Origin: an uncultured Fusobacteriaceae bacterium
Lineage (GTDB): Bacteria; Fusobacteriota; Fusobacteriia; Fusobacteriales; Fusobacteriaceae
Direction: 5' to 3'
NCBI GenBank assembly: GCA_947072665.1
Contig: CAMTIW010000007.1
Location: 1-40,679 of the forward strand
DNA: 40,679 nt
The notes beneath the pieces were generated by a model. That model searched no databases, had not been told where the DNA came from, and saw only the letters and a program-made list of their open reading frames with translations. This document shows positions 9,581 through 17,373 of the stretch, piece after piece. A program made the translations under genes and the position numbers. Within the stretch, counting starts at the first letter, position 1. Each line of letters starts with the position of its first letter.

Positions 9581-9598
9581 GAGGAAAAGGTATTGTAG

Positions 9599-10624
9599 AT
9601 GATAAGGTTAAGGTTTAATTTTTTAATAATTTTAATTATTGTACTTTCTTATTCCATAGAACAACTAGATATTTTTAATGTAGAAGTTGTTGATTTAGGA
9701 AAGTTTACTGACTATTATGCAGAAAATGTACAAGAAGAAGAGGGAGAAGAAATTCTTGCAAGTAATTATTTTACAATAAAAAGAACTTATGACTTTGGAA
9801 GTTCATATGAAAATAATGATATATCTACAGAAAAAATAGAAGAAACTATTATTGAAGTTAAAACCATAGATTATGTAATAGAAAAAGGTGATAATATTTC
9901 TGATATATCTAAAAAATATAGTATAGATGAAGAAATATTAAAAGCAAATAATCCTAAAATTGGAAAGGTTATTCAGATTGGTGAAACTTTAAAAATACCT
10001 TCGGAAAATGGAATTTTTTATAAAGTAAAGAGAGGGGATTCTTTATTTAAAATAGCACAAACTTATAAAGTTAAGTCTGATTCTTTAAAAAAGTATAATA
10101 AATTAGATGGAGATAGGCTAGATATAGGGCAAGAAATATTTATTAAAGATCCTAATCTAAAAATAATAATAATAAAAGAAAAACAGATTACAATAAAAAA
10201 GACCGGTGGTATAAAGGAACAAATAGCTAAATCACAAAATTTTATACTTCCAATAAAATTTACTGGAATAAATAGTCCCTATGGAAATAGATTTCATCCA
10301 GTTTTAAAAAGATATATAGGTCATGCTGGAGTTGATTTAAAAGCTCGTTATATAACTGCTCATGCATCAAAAGAAGGAAGAGTTGTATTTGCAGGGTATA
10401 AGAGTGGATATGGGAAAATAGTTATTTTATCTCATGCTAATGGCTATGAAACAAGATATGCCCATTTAAATAAATTTTATGTTTCAGTTGGAGATAGAGT
10501 AAACCAGGGAGAGAAAATAGCTCAAACTGGAAATACAGGAAGAACTACTGGTCCACATCTTCATTTTGAAATAAGAAAAGATGGGAAAACCATTAATCCT
10601 ATGAGTGTAGTGGAAAAAAGATAA
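9599..10624 (+). CDS. LysM/M23 peptidoglycan endopeptidase
   Basis: Envelope protein predicted to bind and cut peptidoglycan cross-links, or to regulate other hydrolases as an EnvC/NlpD-like factor. The 341 residues start with a signal anchor or signal peptide (hydrophobic about 8-18). There follow an acidic low-complexity stretch (about 40-90), LysM 1 (about 91-134), LysM 2 (about 140-183) and an M23 domain (about 225-335). The zinc site looks intact, with H242 and D246 in GHAGVDL and H320/H322 in GPHLHFEI. This suggests a genuinely active LytM enzyme rather than a degenerate activator. The start ATG overlaps no other gene; ispG begins on its stop codon (TAATG). Confidence 0.85.
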   Translation: MIRLRFNFLIILIIVLSYSIEQLDIFNVEVVDLGKFTDYYAENVQEEEGEEILASNYFTIKRTYDFGSSYENNDISTEKIEETIIEVKTIDYVIEKGDNISDISKKYSIDEEILKANNPKIGKVIQIGETLKIPSENGIFYKVKRGDSLFKIAQTYKVKSDSLKKYNKLDGDRLDIGQEIFIKDPNLKIIIIKEKQITIKKTGGIKEQIAKSQNFILPIKFTGINSPYGNRFHPVLKRYIGHAGVDLKARYITAHASKEGRVVFAGYKSGYGKIVILSHANGYETRYAHLNKFYVSVGDRVNQGEKIAQTGNTGRTTGPHLHFEIRKDGKTINPMSVVEKR

Positions 10625-11682
10625 TGGAGAAACTAATGACAAAAGTAATAAAAATAGGAAATATTTATATTGGCGGAGATAATGATATTGTTATTCAATC
10701 TATGACAAATACTTTTACTTCTAATATAGAAAAAACAATTGAACAAATATTAGAACTAGAAAAAGCAGGTTGTCAGTTAGTAAGAATGACAATAAATAAT
10801 GAGTTAGCGGCTAAAGCAATAGGTGAAATAAAGAAAAAAATTAATATTCCATTAGTAGCAGATATACATTTTGATTATAAATTAGCTCTTTTAGCTATTG
10901 AAAATGGAATTGATAAATTAAGAATTAATCCTGGAAATATAGGTAGTGAAGAAAAAATAAAATTAGTAGTAGAAGCTGCTAAAGAAAAAAAAATTCCAAT
11001 TAGAATAGGTGTTAATTCAGGTTCAATAGAAAAACATATTTTGGAAAAATATGGAGAAGCAACATCAGATGGAATGGTGGAAAGTGCCTTATATCACGTA
11101 AGATTATTAGAAAAATATAATTTTAATGATATAGTTATTTCTATAAAATCTAGTAATGTAAAAATGATGGTGACTGCTTATAGAAAAATAAGTAAATTAG
11201 TAGATTATCCACTCCATTTAGGTGTCACAGAGGCAGGTACAGCATTTCAAGGAACTGTTAAATCTGCCATAGGAATAGGTTCTCTTTTATTAGATGGGAT
11301 AGGGGCAACTATAAGAGTTTCTCTTACAGAAAATCCTGTGGAAGAAATAAAGGTAGCAAAAGAAATTTTAAAAGTGTTAGGACTTAGAAAAGGAACTGAA
11401 ATAATTTCATGTCCTACCTGCGGAAGAACAGAGATTGATTTAATAACTTTAGCTAAACAAGTTGAAAACGAATTTAAAGATAAAGAGCTGAATCTTAAAA
11501 TAGCTGTTATGGGGTGTGTGGTAAATGGACCTGGTGAGGCTAAAGAAGCTGACTATGGTGTAGCTGGTGGGAATGGTGTGGGAGTTTTATTTAAAAAAGG
11601 GATAATAATAAAAAAAGTTAAAGAAGAAAATATTTTAGAAGAATTAAAAAAAATGATAGAAGAAGATATAAAAAAAATATAA
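10624..11682 (+). CDS. ispG: 4-hydroxy-3-methylbut-2-en-1-yl diphosphate synthase (IspG/GcpE)
   Basis: Iron-sulfur enzyme of the MEP pathway converting MEcPP to HMBPP for isoprenoid synthesis. The 352 residues comprise a TIM barrel and a C-terminal cluster domain. The 4Fe-4S ligands are C263 and C266 ([11 protein letters not shown]), C298 ([11 protein letters not shown]) and probably E305. The first ATG (10624) overlaps the upstream stop codon. The in-frame ATG at 10636 follows a GGAG and gives the N-terminus MTKVIKIG, which fits homologues equally well, so the start is uncertain by four codons. With ispA in the same window it supports an MEP-route isoprenoid supply. Confidence 0.95.
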   Translation: MEKLMTKVIKIGNIYIGGDNDIVIQSMTNTFTSNIEKTIEQILELEKAGCQLVRMTINNELAAKAIGEIKKKINIPLVADIHFDYKLALLAIENGIDKLRINPGNIGSEEKIKLVVEAAKEKKIPIRIGVNSGSIEKHILEKYGEATSDGMVESALYHVRLLEKYNFNDIVISIKSSNVKMMVTAYRKISKLVDYPLHLGVTEAGTAFQGTVKSAIGIGSLLLDGIGATIRVSLTENPVEEIKVAKEILKVLGLRKGTEIISCPTCGRTEIDLITLAKQVENEFKDKELNLKIAVMGCVVNGPGEAKEADYGVAGGNGVGVLFKKGIIIKKVKEENILEELKKMIEEDIKKI

Positions 11683-11688
11683 AAATTT

Positions 11689-11717
11689 AAACTTTATTGA
11701 AACTTTCAGAGTCTAAA
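11689..11717 (+). promoter_or_regulatory. ECF-type (sigmaE-like) promoter candidate of the stress cassette
   Basis: AAACTT at 11689-11694, a 17-base spacer and TCTAAA at 11712-11717 preceded by G. This resembles the general ECF/sigmaE pattern (GAACTT, 16-17 bases, TCTGA/TCTAA). Start of transcription would fall near 11724 and would keep the GGGAAGG ribosome site at 11731-11737 in the message. It suggests that the sigma factor transcribes its own operon. Confidence 0.5.
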
Positions 11718-11726
11718 TACTATAAT
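11697..11726 (+). promoter_or_regulatory. Overlapping sigma70-type promoter
   Basis: TTGAAA at 11697-11702, an 18-base spacer and a perfect TATAAT at 11721-11726. It overlaps the ECF-like promoter. A transcript starting about 7 bases after TATAAT would clip the ribosome binding site (GGGAAGG at 11731-11737), so basal translation from it may be poor. Confidence 0.55.
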
Positions 11727-11746
11727 AATTGGGAAGGTAATAAACT

Positions 11747-12199
11747 ATGATGATGGATTTTGATGATATTTTTGAACAGTATTTTGATAAAATATATTAT
11801 AAAATTCTCGGAAGTGTAAAGAATTCTGAGGATGCAGAAGACATTGCTCAAGAAGTTTTTATGAGTGTATATAAAAACCTTAAAAGTTTTAGATCTGACA
11901 GTAATATATATACTTGGATTTACAAAATAGCGATAAATAAAACCTATGATTTTTTTAGAAAAAAGAAGATTAATTTAGAATTAAATGATGAGATTTTTGA
12001 TATTGAAGACGGTATAGACCCTAATAATAATATTATTTTAAAAGATCAGTTAGCTAAAATTAAAGGTAGTGAAAAAGAAATAGTTATTTTAAAAGATTTA
12101 TATGGTTATAAACTTCAAGAGATAGCTAATATGAAAAATTTAAATCTATCCACAGTAAAATCAATTTATTATAAAGCATTAAAAGACATGGAGGTATAG
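11747..12199 (+). CDS. ECF-family RNA polymerase sigma factor
   Basis: Small alternative sigma factor of 150 residues with only the two ECF domains. Sigma2 is at about 5-70 (FDKIYYKILGSVKNSEDAEDI, AQEVFMSVYKNLKSF, YTWIYKIAINKTYDFFRKKK). Sigma4 is at about 98-150 (KEIVILKDLYGYKLQEIANMKNLNLSTVKSIYYKAL). Three successive ATGs (11747, 11750 and 11753) could start it; GGGAAGG at 11731-11737 is best spaced for the first. It is followed after 3 bases by a one-span membrane protein and then by a Spy-like periplasmic protein, the typical architecture of an envelope-stress regulator. It is probably the fusobacterial RpoE-like factor, but subgroup assignment needs a search. Confidence 0.9.
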   Translation: MMMDFDDIFEQYFDKIYYKILGSVKNSEDAEDIAQEVFMSVYKNLKSFRSDSNIYTWIYKIAINKTYDFFRKKKINLELNDEIFDIEDGIDPNNNIILKDQLAKIKGSEKEIVILKDLYGYKLQEIANMKNLNLSTVKSIYYKALKDMEV

Positions 12200-12202
12200 T
12201 AT

Positions 12203-12517
12203 ATGTCACCAAAGGATAAGGTTAGAGCGAATATTTATAAAACTTTGCTACAAGAGGAAAAAACAAGGAGTAAAAAATATTTAAAGGCTTCTTTTTCACT
12301 TTTTTTAGTGGGAATAATAAGTAGTACATCATATCATACTTTTATAAAGTCCAATGTGGAAAAAATAAATCCTAGCATAATGGTTTTTAATAAGGATAAA
12401 ATACCAAATGATGGAAATAAGATGGAAATAGATCATTTTTTTACAAAGGATATTTTTAAATCTGATAAGATAGAAATAAATACAGACCAAGTTTTTGGTT
12501 TTGATTTTCAAAGTTAG
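12203..12517 (+). CDS. Single-span membrane protein, candidate anti-sigma factor
   Basis: A 104-residue protein I do not recognise as a named family. It has a basic N-terminal tail (residues 1-29, KVRANIYKTLLQEEKTRSKKY), one transmembrane helix at about 30-48 (ASFSLFLVGIISSTSYHTF) and about 55 polar residues predicted to face the periplasm. It sits 3 bases after the ECF sigma gene with GAGG before its ATG, and 11 bases before the Spy-like gene. Position, size and topology are those of a minimal anti-sigma factor, but no zinc-binding anti-sigma motif (HxxxCxxC) and no RseA domain is visible; the cytosolic tail is very short. Function is inferred from context only. Confidence 0.6.
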   Translation: MSPKDKVRANIYKTLLQEEKTRSKKYLKASFSLFLVGIISSTSYHTFIKSNVEKINPSIMVFNKDKIPNDGNKMEIDHFFTKDIFKSDKIEINTDQVFGFDFQS

Positions 12518-12528
12518 GAGTGTTAATA

Positions 12529-12993
12529 ATGAGAAAAGTATTTTATTTATTATTGTGTATCATTTTTTCCATTGTTGTTTTAGGTAATGCAGAGGGAAGT
12601 TTTGGTATCGTATATGATGAAGATTTTAAAGCGGCAGGAGTGAATGGTGAAAATCTAGAGAAAGCTAAAATTCTTATGGGAAAAACATCTTTAGAATTTA
12701 AAAAATTGACTTTAAATAAACAGCAGTTAGAATTGGAAGCTAATCGATATATTTTAGATGGTGCTGAAAAGAACTTAGGAAATTTAGATGAAATTTTCGA
12801 CAAAATTGGTGTTATAGAAGCAAAAATTTTAAAAGGAAAAATAAGAAGTCAAGTTGAAATGTTTAATTATATAACACGCCAGCAATATGTAAAAGCTAGA
12901 GAATATGCGGTTGAAAGAATAAGCAAAGAACAACAGAGTAGATTTAAGTTCCAGCAAGAGTCCAACATAGAAGTTTTAAAATCAACTCCATAA
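12529..12993 (+). CDS. Spy/CpxP-like periplasmic stress protein
   Basis: Predicted periplasmic protein of 154 residues. Signal peptide (MRKVFYLLLCIIFSIVVLGNA, cleavage near 21) is followed by an all-helical body. The segment LEKAKILMGKTSLEFKKLTL...LELEANRYILDG...LDEIFDKIGVIEAKILKGKIRSQ...MFNYITRQQYVKARE resembles the Spy/CpxP/ZraP fold, in which long amphipathic helices and an LTxxQ-like element (here ITRQQ, about residue 115) chaperone unfolded proteins or sense metals. GTG 12520 is in frame, but ATG 12529 has AGGAG at 12516-12520 with ideal spacing, so I use it. It is the third gene of the ECF cassette and a likely effector or inducer sensor. A terminator follows. Confidence 0.7.
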   Translation: MRKVFYLLLCIIFSIVVLGNAEGSFGIVYDEDFKAAGVNGENLEKAKILMGKTSLEFKKLTLNKQQLELEANRYILDGAEKNLGNLDEIFDKIGVIEAKILKGKIRSQVEMFNYITRQQYVKAREYAVERISKEQQSRFKFQQESNIEVLKSTP

Positions 12994-13010
12994 AAATATA
13001 TTTAGTATAT

Positions 13011-13050
13011 AAAAACAAGGAGAAATTATTATGAAATTCTCCTTGTTTTT
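13011..13050 (+). terminator. Terminator of the ECF cassette
   Basis: Perfect 14-bp stem AAAAACAAGGAGAA / TTCTCCTTGTTTTT with a 12-base loop, 17 bases after the Spy-like gene. The T-tract is mostly inside the stem. Confidence 0.8.
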
Positions 13051-13190
13051 ATAAGAAGTTCAAGTATTTTTTTTTTAGTAAAGAGGAAATTTTAATTGCA
13101 GATATTGCAAGTTTTAGTCTAAAGACAACTCCAATGAAAAATGGATTGAGAAAGCCTCTGAAAAAGAGCTAAATAGATTAGCTCTTTTTT
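13051..13190 (+). other. Gene-free spacer, possible small RNA or gene remnant
   Basis: No complete gene. The stretch starts with a T10 tract and contains a small TTGCA/TGCAA hairpin (about 13094-13109). It also has a short frame after an in-frame TAG that reads like protein (KWIEKASEKELNRL, about 13134-13182), and it ends in a strong terminator. Either a degraded gene end or a short structured transcript could explain this; I cannot tell which. Confidence 0.3.
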
Positions 13191-13192
13191 TT
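13161..13192 (+). terminator. Intrinsic terminator upstream of prfA
   Basis: 12-bp stem AAAAAGAGCTAA / TTAGCTCTTTTT, 5-base loop, T8 tail. It lies only about 100 bases after another complete terminator (13011-13050), with no recognised gene between, so it probably ends a separate short transcript. Confidence 0.8.
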
Positions 13193-13219
13193 GATTTCTA
13201 ACATATTTTATGATATAAT
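13191..13219 (+). promoter_or_regulatory. Sigma70-type promoter of the prfA operon
   Basis: TTGATT at 13191-13196, a 17-base spacer and a perfect TATAAT at 13214-13219. The start point would lie about 30 bases before the prfA ATG. The -35 box begins within the T-tail of the preceding terminator. Confidence 0.75.
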
Positions 13220-13255
13220 TAATAAGTTATAGAGAAAAAAAGGAGTTGATTATAG

Positions 13256-14329
13256 ATGTTTAAAAAATTAGACGAAGTTGTCCAAAGGCACAGTGATCTT
13301 TTAGAATTATTGGGACAACCAGAAGTGCTAGCTGATCCTAAAAAAATGATGGAATATAATAAAGCTTTAACTAATATATCAGAAATAGTAGAAAGATATA
13401 ATGAGTATAAAAATGCATCAGAAAATTATGAATACTCAAGAGAAGCAATAAAAAATGAGAAAGACCCTGATATGAGAGAGATGCTTCAAGAAGAAATGAA
13501 GGAACTTGAAGAGTTAATGCCAGAATATGAAAGAAATCTAAAACTTCTTTTATTACCAAAAGATGAAAACGATGATAAAAATGTTATAGTTGAAATTAGA
13601 GGTGGAGCAGGAGGAGATGAGGCAGCTTTATTTGCAGGTAATCTTTTTAGAATGTATTGTAGATATGCAGAGAGAAGAAAATGGAAGTATGAAATAATGG
13701 GTCAACAAGAAGTTGGTGTTGGAGGAATGAAAGAGGTTGTATTCATGATAATGGGACAAGGAGCTTATTCTAGACTTAAATTTGAATCAGGGGTACATAG
13801 AGTTCAAAGAGTACCTGAAACTGAATCATCAGGAAGGATTCATACATCTACAGCTACGGTAGCAGTTATGCCAGAGGTAGATGAAGTTAAAGATGTAGTA
13901 ATAAATCCTGGAGATTTAAAAATTGATGTATATAGATCAGGTGGAGCAGGTGGACAGCACGTAAATACAACGGATTCAGCTGTTAGAATTACACATTTAC
14001 CAACTGGAGTTATAGTACAATGTCAAGATGAAAGATCGCAAATAAAAAATAGAGAAAAAGCTATGAAACATTTAGCAGCTAAATTATATGAAGCAGAAGC
14101 AGAAAAAAGAAGAAGTTCTATTGCAAGTGATAGAAAGCTTCAAGTTGGAACAGGAGATAGATCAGAAAAAATTAGAACATATAACTATCCACAAGGAAGA
14201 ATAACAGACCATAGAATAAAACATACAAGTCATCAGATGGAAGCATTTATGGATGGAGATATTGATGAGATGATAGATGCATTAATCACATTTAACCAAG
14301 CTGAAATGTTAAGTAGTACGGAAGCTTAA
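13256..14329 (+). CDS. prfA: Peptide chain release factor 1
   Basis: Recognises UAA and UAG and triggers peptide release on the ribosome. The 357 residues show the RF1 order: N-terminal helical domain (1-110), the RF1-specific PxT codon-recognition motif (P187-E188-T189) followed by [15 protein letters not shown], and the catalytic GGQ at 232-234 within [12 protein letters not shown]2 would have an SPF motif and normally a programmed frameshift, neither of which is present. The middle residue of PxT is glutamate here rather than the usual alanine or valine. It is directly followed after 2 bases by prmC, which methylates this GGQ glutamine. Confidence 0.97.
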   Translation: MFKKLDEVVQRHSDLLELLGQPEVLADPKKMMEYNKALTNISEIVERYNEYKNASENYEYSREAIKNEKDPDMREMLQEEMKELEELMPEYERNLKLLLLPKDENDDKNVIVEIRGGAGGDEAALFAGNLFRMYCRYAERRKWKYEIMGQQEVGVGGMKEVVFMIMGQGAYSRLKFESGVHRVQRVPETESSGRIHTSTATVAVMPEVDEVKDVVINPGDLKIDVYRSGGAGGQHVNTTDSAVRITHLPTGVIVQCQDERSQIKNREKAMKHLAAKLYEAEAEKRRSSIASDRKLQVGTGDRSEKIRTYNYPQGRITDHRIKHTSHQMEAFMDGDIDEMIDALITFNQAEMLSSTEA

Positions 14330-14331
14330 TT

Positions 14332-15456
14332 ATGACACTAATCAAAATATTAAAATTTGCTGAAGAGTATTTAACTAAATACTCTTTTTCAAAACCAAGA
14401 TTAGAAGCCGAGAAGCTAATTGGTCATGTTTTAAAATTAGATAGATTGGCATTATATACTAATTTTGAAACAGAACTGGTTTTGGAAGATAAAGAGGTTA
14501 TAAAAAAATATTTAAGAGAGATGACGAGAAATAAACTTAGATTTGAAGATTTAGTTCTTGAGGATAAAGGGGATTTTAAAACATCTAACATAGAGCTTTT
14601 AAATAAAACTATTGATTATTTAAAAGAAAAAGAAGTTCCAGAATTTAAATTAGATGCAGAGTATATTTTTTCCAATGTATTAAAAGTCAATAGAAGTTTT
14701 TTAAATTTTCAGCTATCTAAAAAAATAGAAGATAATGATTTAAAAGAAATAAAAAGAATGACAATATTAAGAGGTAAGTATAGAAAACCACTTCAGCAGA
14801 TATTTGGAGAATGGGAGTTTTATGGTTACCCTTTCTTAGTTAATGAATATGTTTTAATTCCACGTTCAGATACTGAAGTTTTAGTAGAACAGTGTAAAAT
14901 ATTATTAACGGAATTGGAAAATCCCAAAATTTTAGATATAGGAACAGGTAGTGGTGCCATTGCTATAACCTTGGGTAAAGAGGTTCCAAGTAGTAATGTT
15001 ATAGGTCTTGATATAAGTGATGAAGCACTATTAATCGCTATTAAAAATGCAGAATTAAATATTACTAAAAATGTTGTATTTCAAAAATCTGATGTTTTTA
15101 GTTCTATACCTAAAGGAACAGAATTTGATTTAATTGTTTCAAATCCTCCTTACATACCATTGGATGAGTATGAAAATCTAATGGTAGAAGTAAAAAAGTA
15201 TGAGCCTAAAATAGCATTGACAGATAATGGAGATGGATATTTTTTCTATGAAAAAATTTCTAAAGAAGCGGGAGAGTTTTTAAAAATTGGAGGATACTTA
15301 GCTTTTGAAGTTGGGTATAACCAAGCTGAAAAAGTAGCTTTTCTTATGGAAGAAAATAAATTTAAATTAATTGCAATTATAAAAGACTATTGTGGAATAG
15401 AGAGAGTTGTAATAGGAATGAAAACTGGAGAAGAAGATGTCGACGAAATTAAATGA
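14332..15456 (+). CDS. prmC: Release-factor glutamine methyltransferase with doubled N-domain
   Basis: SAM-dependent enzyme methylating the GGQ glutamine of RF1/RF2. The C-terminal catalytic half is standard: SAM motif LDIGTGSGAIAITL (201-214) and NPPY at 271-274. The protein is 374 residues, about 90 longer than typical PrmC (about 280). The excess is explained by two similar helical segments, residues 3-72 and 87-150. Both read as PrmC N-terminal domains and share the pattern L-x-AE-x(4)-VLK-x-x-R (RLEAEKLIGHVLKLDR and KLDAEYIFSNVLKVNR). It overlaps queA by 20 bases. The start ATG lies just after the prfA stop, suggesting translational coupling. Confidence 0.93.
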   Translation: MTLIKILKFAEEYLTKYSFSKPRLEAEKLIGHVLKLDRLALYTNFETELVLEDKEVIKKYLREMTRNKLRFEDLVLEDKGDFKTSNIELLNKTIDYLKEKEVPEFKLDAEYIFSNVLKVNRSFLNFQLSKKIEDNDLKEIKRMTILRGKYRKPLQQIFGEWEFYGYPFLVNEYVLIPRSDTEVLVEQCKILLTELENPKILDIGTGSGAIAITLGKEVPSSNVIGLDISDEALLIAIKNAELNITKNVVFQKSDVFSSIPKGTEFDLIVSNPPYIPLDEYENLMVEVKKYEPKIALTDNGDGYFFYEKISKEAGEFLKIGGYLAFEVGYNQAEKVAFLMEENKFKLIAIIKDYCGIERVVIGMKTGEEDVDEIK

Positions 15457-16468
15457 TTATAATTATGAATTACCTGAAAGATTAATAGGTCAAACTCCTA
15501 GAGAACCTAGAGATAGTTCGAGACTTATGTTAGTTAATAGAGAAAGTCAAACAATTGAAAATAAAGTTTTTTTTAATATATTAGATTATCTTCATGCTGG
15601 AGATATATTGGTTAGAAATTCAACAAAAGTAATTCCTGCTAGACTTTTTGGAAAAAAAGAAACAGGAGCATTATTAGAAATCTTACTTATAAAAAGAATT
15701 GATTTAAATACTTGGGAATGTTTAATAAAACATGCTAAAAAATTAAAAATATCTCAGACCCTTTCCATTGGAGAAAATAATGAGCTTATGGCAGAATTGA
15801 TAGAGATAAAAGATGATGGAAATAGAATTTTAAAATTTTCTTATGAGGGTAGTTTTGAAGAAGTTTTAGATAAACTTGGGAAAATGCCATTACCACCATA
15901 CATATTGGAAAGTTTAAAAGAAAAAGACAGATACCAGACGGTTTATGCTATGAAAGGTGAATCTGTTGCTGCTCCAACTGCAGGGTTACATTTTACTAAG
16001 GAATTAATAGAAAAAATAGAAGAAAAAGGAATAGAGATTGTGGATATTTTTTTGGAAGTTGGACTAGGAACTTTTAGACCTGTCCAAACAGAAGATGTAT
16101 TAGATCATAAAATGCATAGCGAGTTATTTGAGATACCAGAAGAGGCTGCTAAGAAAATAAATTTAGCTAAGAGTCAAGGCAGAAGAATAATTTCTGTAGG
16201 AACTACATCTACAAGAGCTCTAGAATCTTCTGTGGATAAAAATGGAATTTTACAAGCAACAAAAGCAGACACAGAGATATTTATTTATCCTGGTTATAAA
16301 TTTAAAATAGTGGATGCATTAATAACAAATTTTCATCTTCCAAAATCTACTCTTCTTATGCTTGTATCAGCTTTCTCCACAAGAGACTTTATGATGAAAG
16401 TATACGAAGAAGCAGTAAAAAATGAATATCATTTTTTCAGTTTTGGAGATGCAATGTTTATCTACTAA
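15437..16468 (+). CDS. queA: S-adenosylmethionine:tRNA ribosyltransferase-isomerase
   Basis: Transfers and isomerises the ribosyl moiety of SAM onto preQ1 in tRNA to make epoxyqueuosine. The 343-residue length is typical. Recognisable blocks are YELPERLIGQTPREPRDSSRLM at the N-terminus, AAPTAGLHFTKELI, VGLGTFRPVQTEDVLDHKMHSE and GTTSTRALES. The ATG at 15437 lies inside the end of prmC and is preceded by GGAGAAGAAG. No tgt is in the window. Together with miaB, tsaB/tsaE and tmcAL this gives the window an unusually high share of tRNA-modification genes. Confidence 0.97.
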   Translation: MSTKLNDYNYELPERLIGQTPREPRDSSRLMLVNRESQTIENKVFFNILDYLHAGDILVRNSTKVIPARLFGKKETGALLEILLIKRIDLNTWECLIKHAKKLKISQTLSIGENNELMAELIEIKDDGNRILKFSYEGSFEEVLDKLGKMPLPPYILESLKEKDRYQTVYAMKGESVAAPTAGLHFTKELIEKIEEKGIEIVDIFLEVGLGTFRPVQTEDVLDHKMHSELFEIPEEAAKKINLAKSQGRRIISVGTTSTRALESSVDKNGILQATKADTEIFIYPGYKFKIVDALITNFHLPKSTLLMLVSAFSTRDFMMKVYEEAVKNEYHFFSFGDAMFIY

Positions 16469-16487
16469 AAATTAGGAGTTGAAAGAA

Positions 16488-17036
16488 ATGAGAATAATAG
16501 CTGGTGAAGCAAAAAATAAAAAACTTAAAAGTAGAAAAGGAATGGATACAAGACCAACTTTAGGTAGTGTAAAAGAATCACTTTTTTCTATCATTGCACC
16601 ATATATAGATGGGTCTAGATTTTTAGATTTATTTAGTGGAACTGGGAATATAGCCTTGGAAGCTTTAAGTCGTGGAGCAAAAAAAGCTATAATGATAGAA
16701 CAAGAACAAGCAGCACTTAAAATAATAATTGAAAATATAAATTCTTTGGGTTTTCAAGATAGATGTAGAGCATATAAAAATGATGTTGTTAGAGCTGTAG
16801 AGATATTAGGAAGAAAAGAGGAAAAATTTGATATAATATTTATGGATCCTCCTTACAAACAAGAATTATGTAAAAAAGTAATGATTGCAATTGAAAAATC
16901 TGGAATATTAGCAGAAGGTGGTCTTATAATTTGTGAGCATCATCTATTTGAAGACTTAGATGATGAATTTGCAGGATTTAAAAAAGCTGATTGTAGAAAA
17001 TATGGAAAGAAAACCATGACATTTTATACGAGATAA
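16488..17036 (+). CDS. rsmD: 16S rRNA (guanine(966)-N(2))-methyltransferase
   Basis: Methylates G966 of 16S rRNA. The 182-residue Rossmann methyltransferase has the RsmD N-terminus MRIIAGEAKNKKLKS, DTRPTLGSVKESLFSI, SAM motif LDLFSGTGNIALEALSRGA and the catalytic DPPY in FMDPPYKQE. An upstream TTG (16479) is in frame, but it overlaps the end of the AGGAG site at 16474-16478; ATG 16488 is 9 bases after that site and gives the canonical N-terminus. It is the last gene of the prfA operon, with a terminator 3 bases after the stop. Confidence 0.94.
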   Translation: MRIIAGEAKNKKLKSRKGMDTRPTLGSVKESLFSIIAPYIDGSRFLDLFSGTGNIALEALSRGAKKAIMIEQEQAALKIIIENINSLGFQDRCRAYKNDVVRAVEILGRKEEKFDIIFMDPPYKQELCKKVMIAIEKSGILAEGGLIICEHHLFEDLDDEFAGFKKADCRKYGKKTMTFYTR

Positions 17037-17039
17037 AAC

Positions 17040-17063
17040 AAAAGTCCATTAGGACTTTTTTTT
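17040..17063 (+). terminator. Terminator of the prfA-rsmD operon
   Basis: 8-bp stem AAAAGTCC / GGACTTTT with a 4-base loop ATTA and a T-tail, starting right after the rsmD stop codon. Confidence 0.85.
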
Positions 17064-17075
17064 AAAATAAAATTC

Positions 17076-17084
17076 TGTTATAAT
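17076..17084 (+). promoter_or_regulatory. Extended -10 promoter of xseB-ispA
   Basis: TGTTATAAT, an extended -10 element (TGn before a perfect TATAAT at 17079-17084), about 57 bases before the xseB start. The -35 position overlaps the T-tail of the rsmD terminator and matches poorly, as is usual for extended -10 promoters. Confidence 0.6.
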
Positions 17085-17140
17085 TTAAGAAAAACTGTAA
17101 AAAACTAATTGGAATTAAATTTTTTATTGGGAGGGTGGAA

Positions 17141-17371
17141 ATGGAAAAAGTTATAAAAAATTCTGGAAGCTTTGAAAATAATTTAGAGGATATAGATGAA
17201 ATAATAGATTCATTGGAAAGTGGTCAACTAACTTTGGATGAAAGCATAAAAGAATATGAAAAGGCAATGAAATTATTAAAAAAATCTTCAGATTTATTAA
17301 ACAAAGCTCAAGGGAAAATAATTAAAGTTACTAAAGATTCTAATGACGAGTTAGTATTAGAGGAGGTATAG
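17141..17371 (+). CDS. xseB: Exodeoxyribonuclease VII small subunit
   Basis: Small subunit of exonuclease VII, which degrades single-stranded DNA together with XseA. The 76 residues form the expected helical hairpin with the family pattern LEDIDEIIDSLESGQLTLDES...YEKAMKLLKKSSDLLNKAQGKI. GTG 17135 is in frame, but ATG 17141 is better spaced from GGGAGG (17129-17134) and I prefer it. The catalytic subunit gene xseA is not beside it and not in the window, although the common order is xseA-xseB-ispA. Confidence 0.9.
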   Translation: MEKVIKNSGSFENNLEDIDEIIDSLESGQLTLDESIKEYEKAMKLLKKSSDLLNKAQGKIIKVTKDSNDELVLEEV

Positions 17372-17373
17372 TT

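Noticed and set aside
13086-13123. ECF-like promoter (GGAAATT ... GTCTAAA) for a small RNA after the stress cassette
   Set aside because: The -10-like GTCTAAA matches that before the sigma gene, but the spacing to the -35-like box is about 26 bases, too long for this promoter class.
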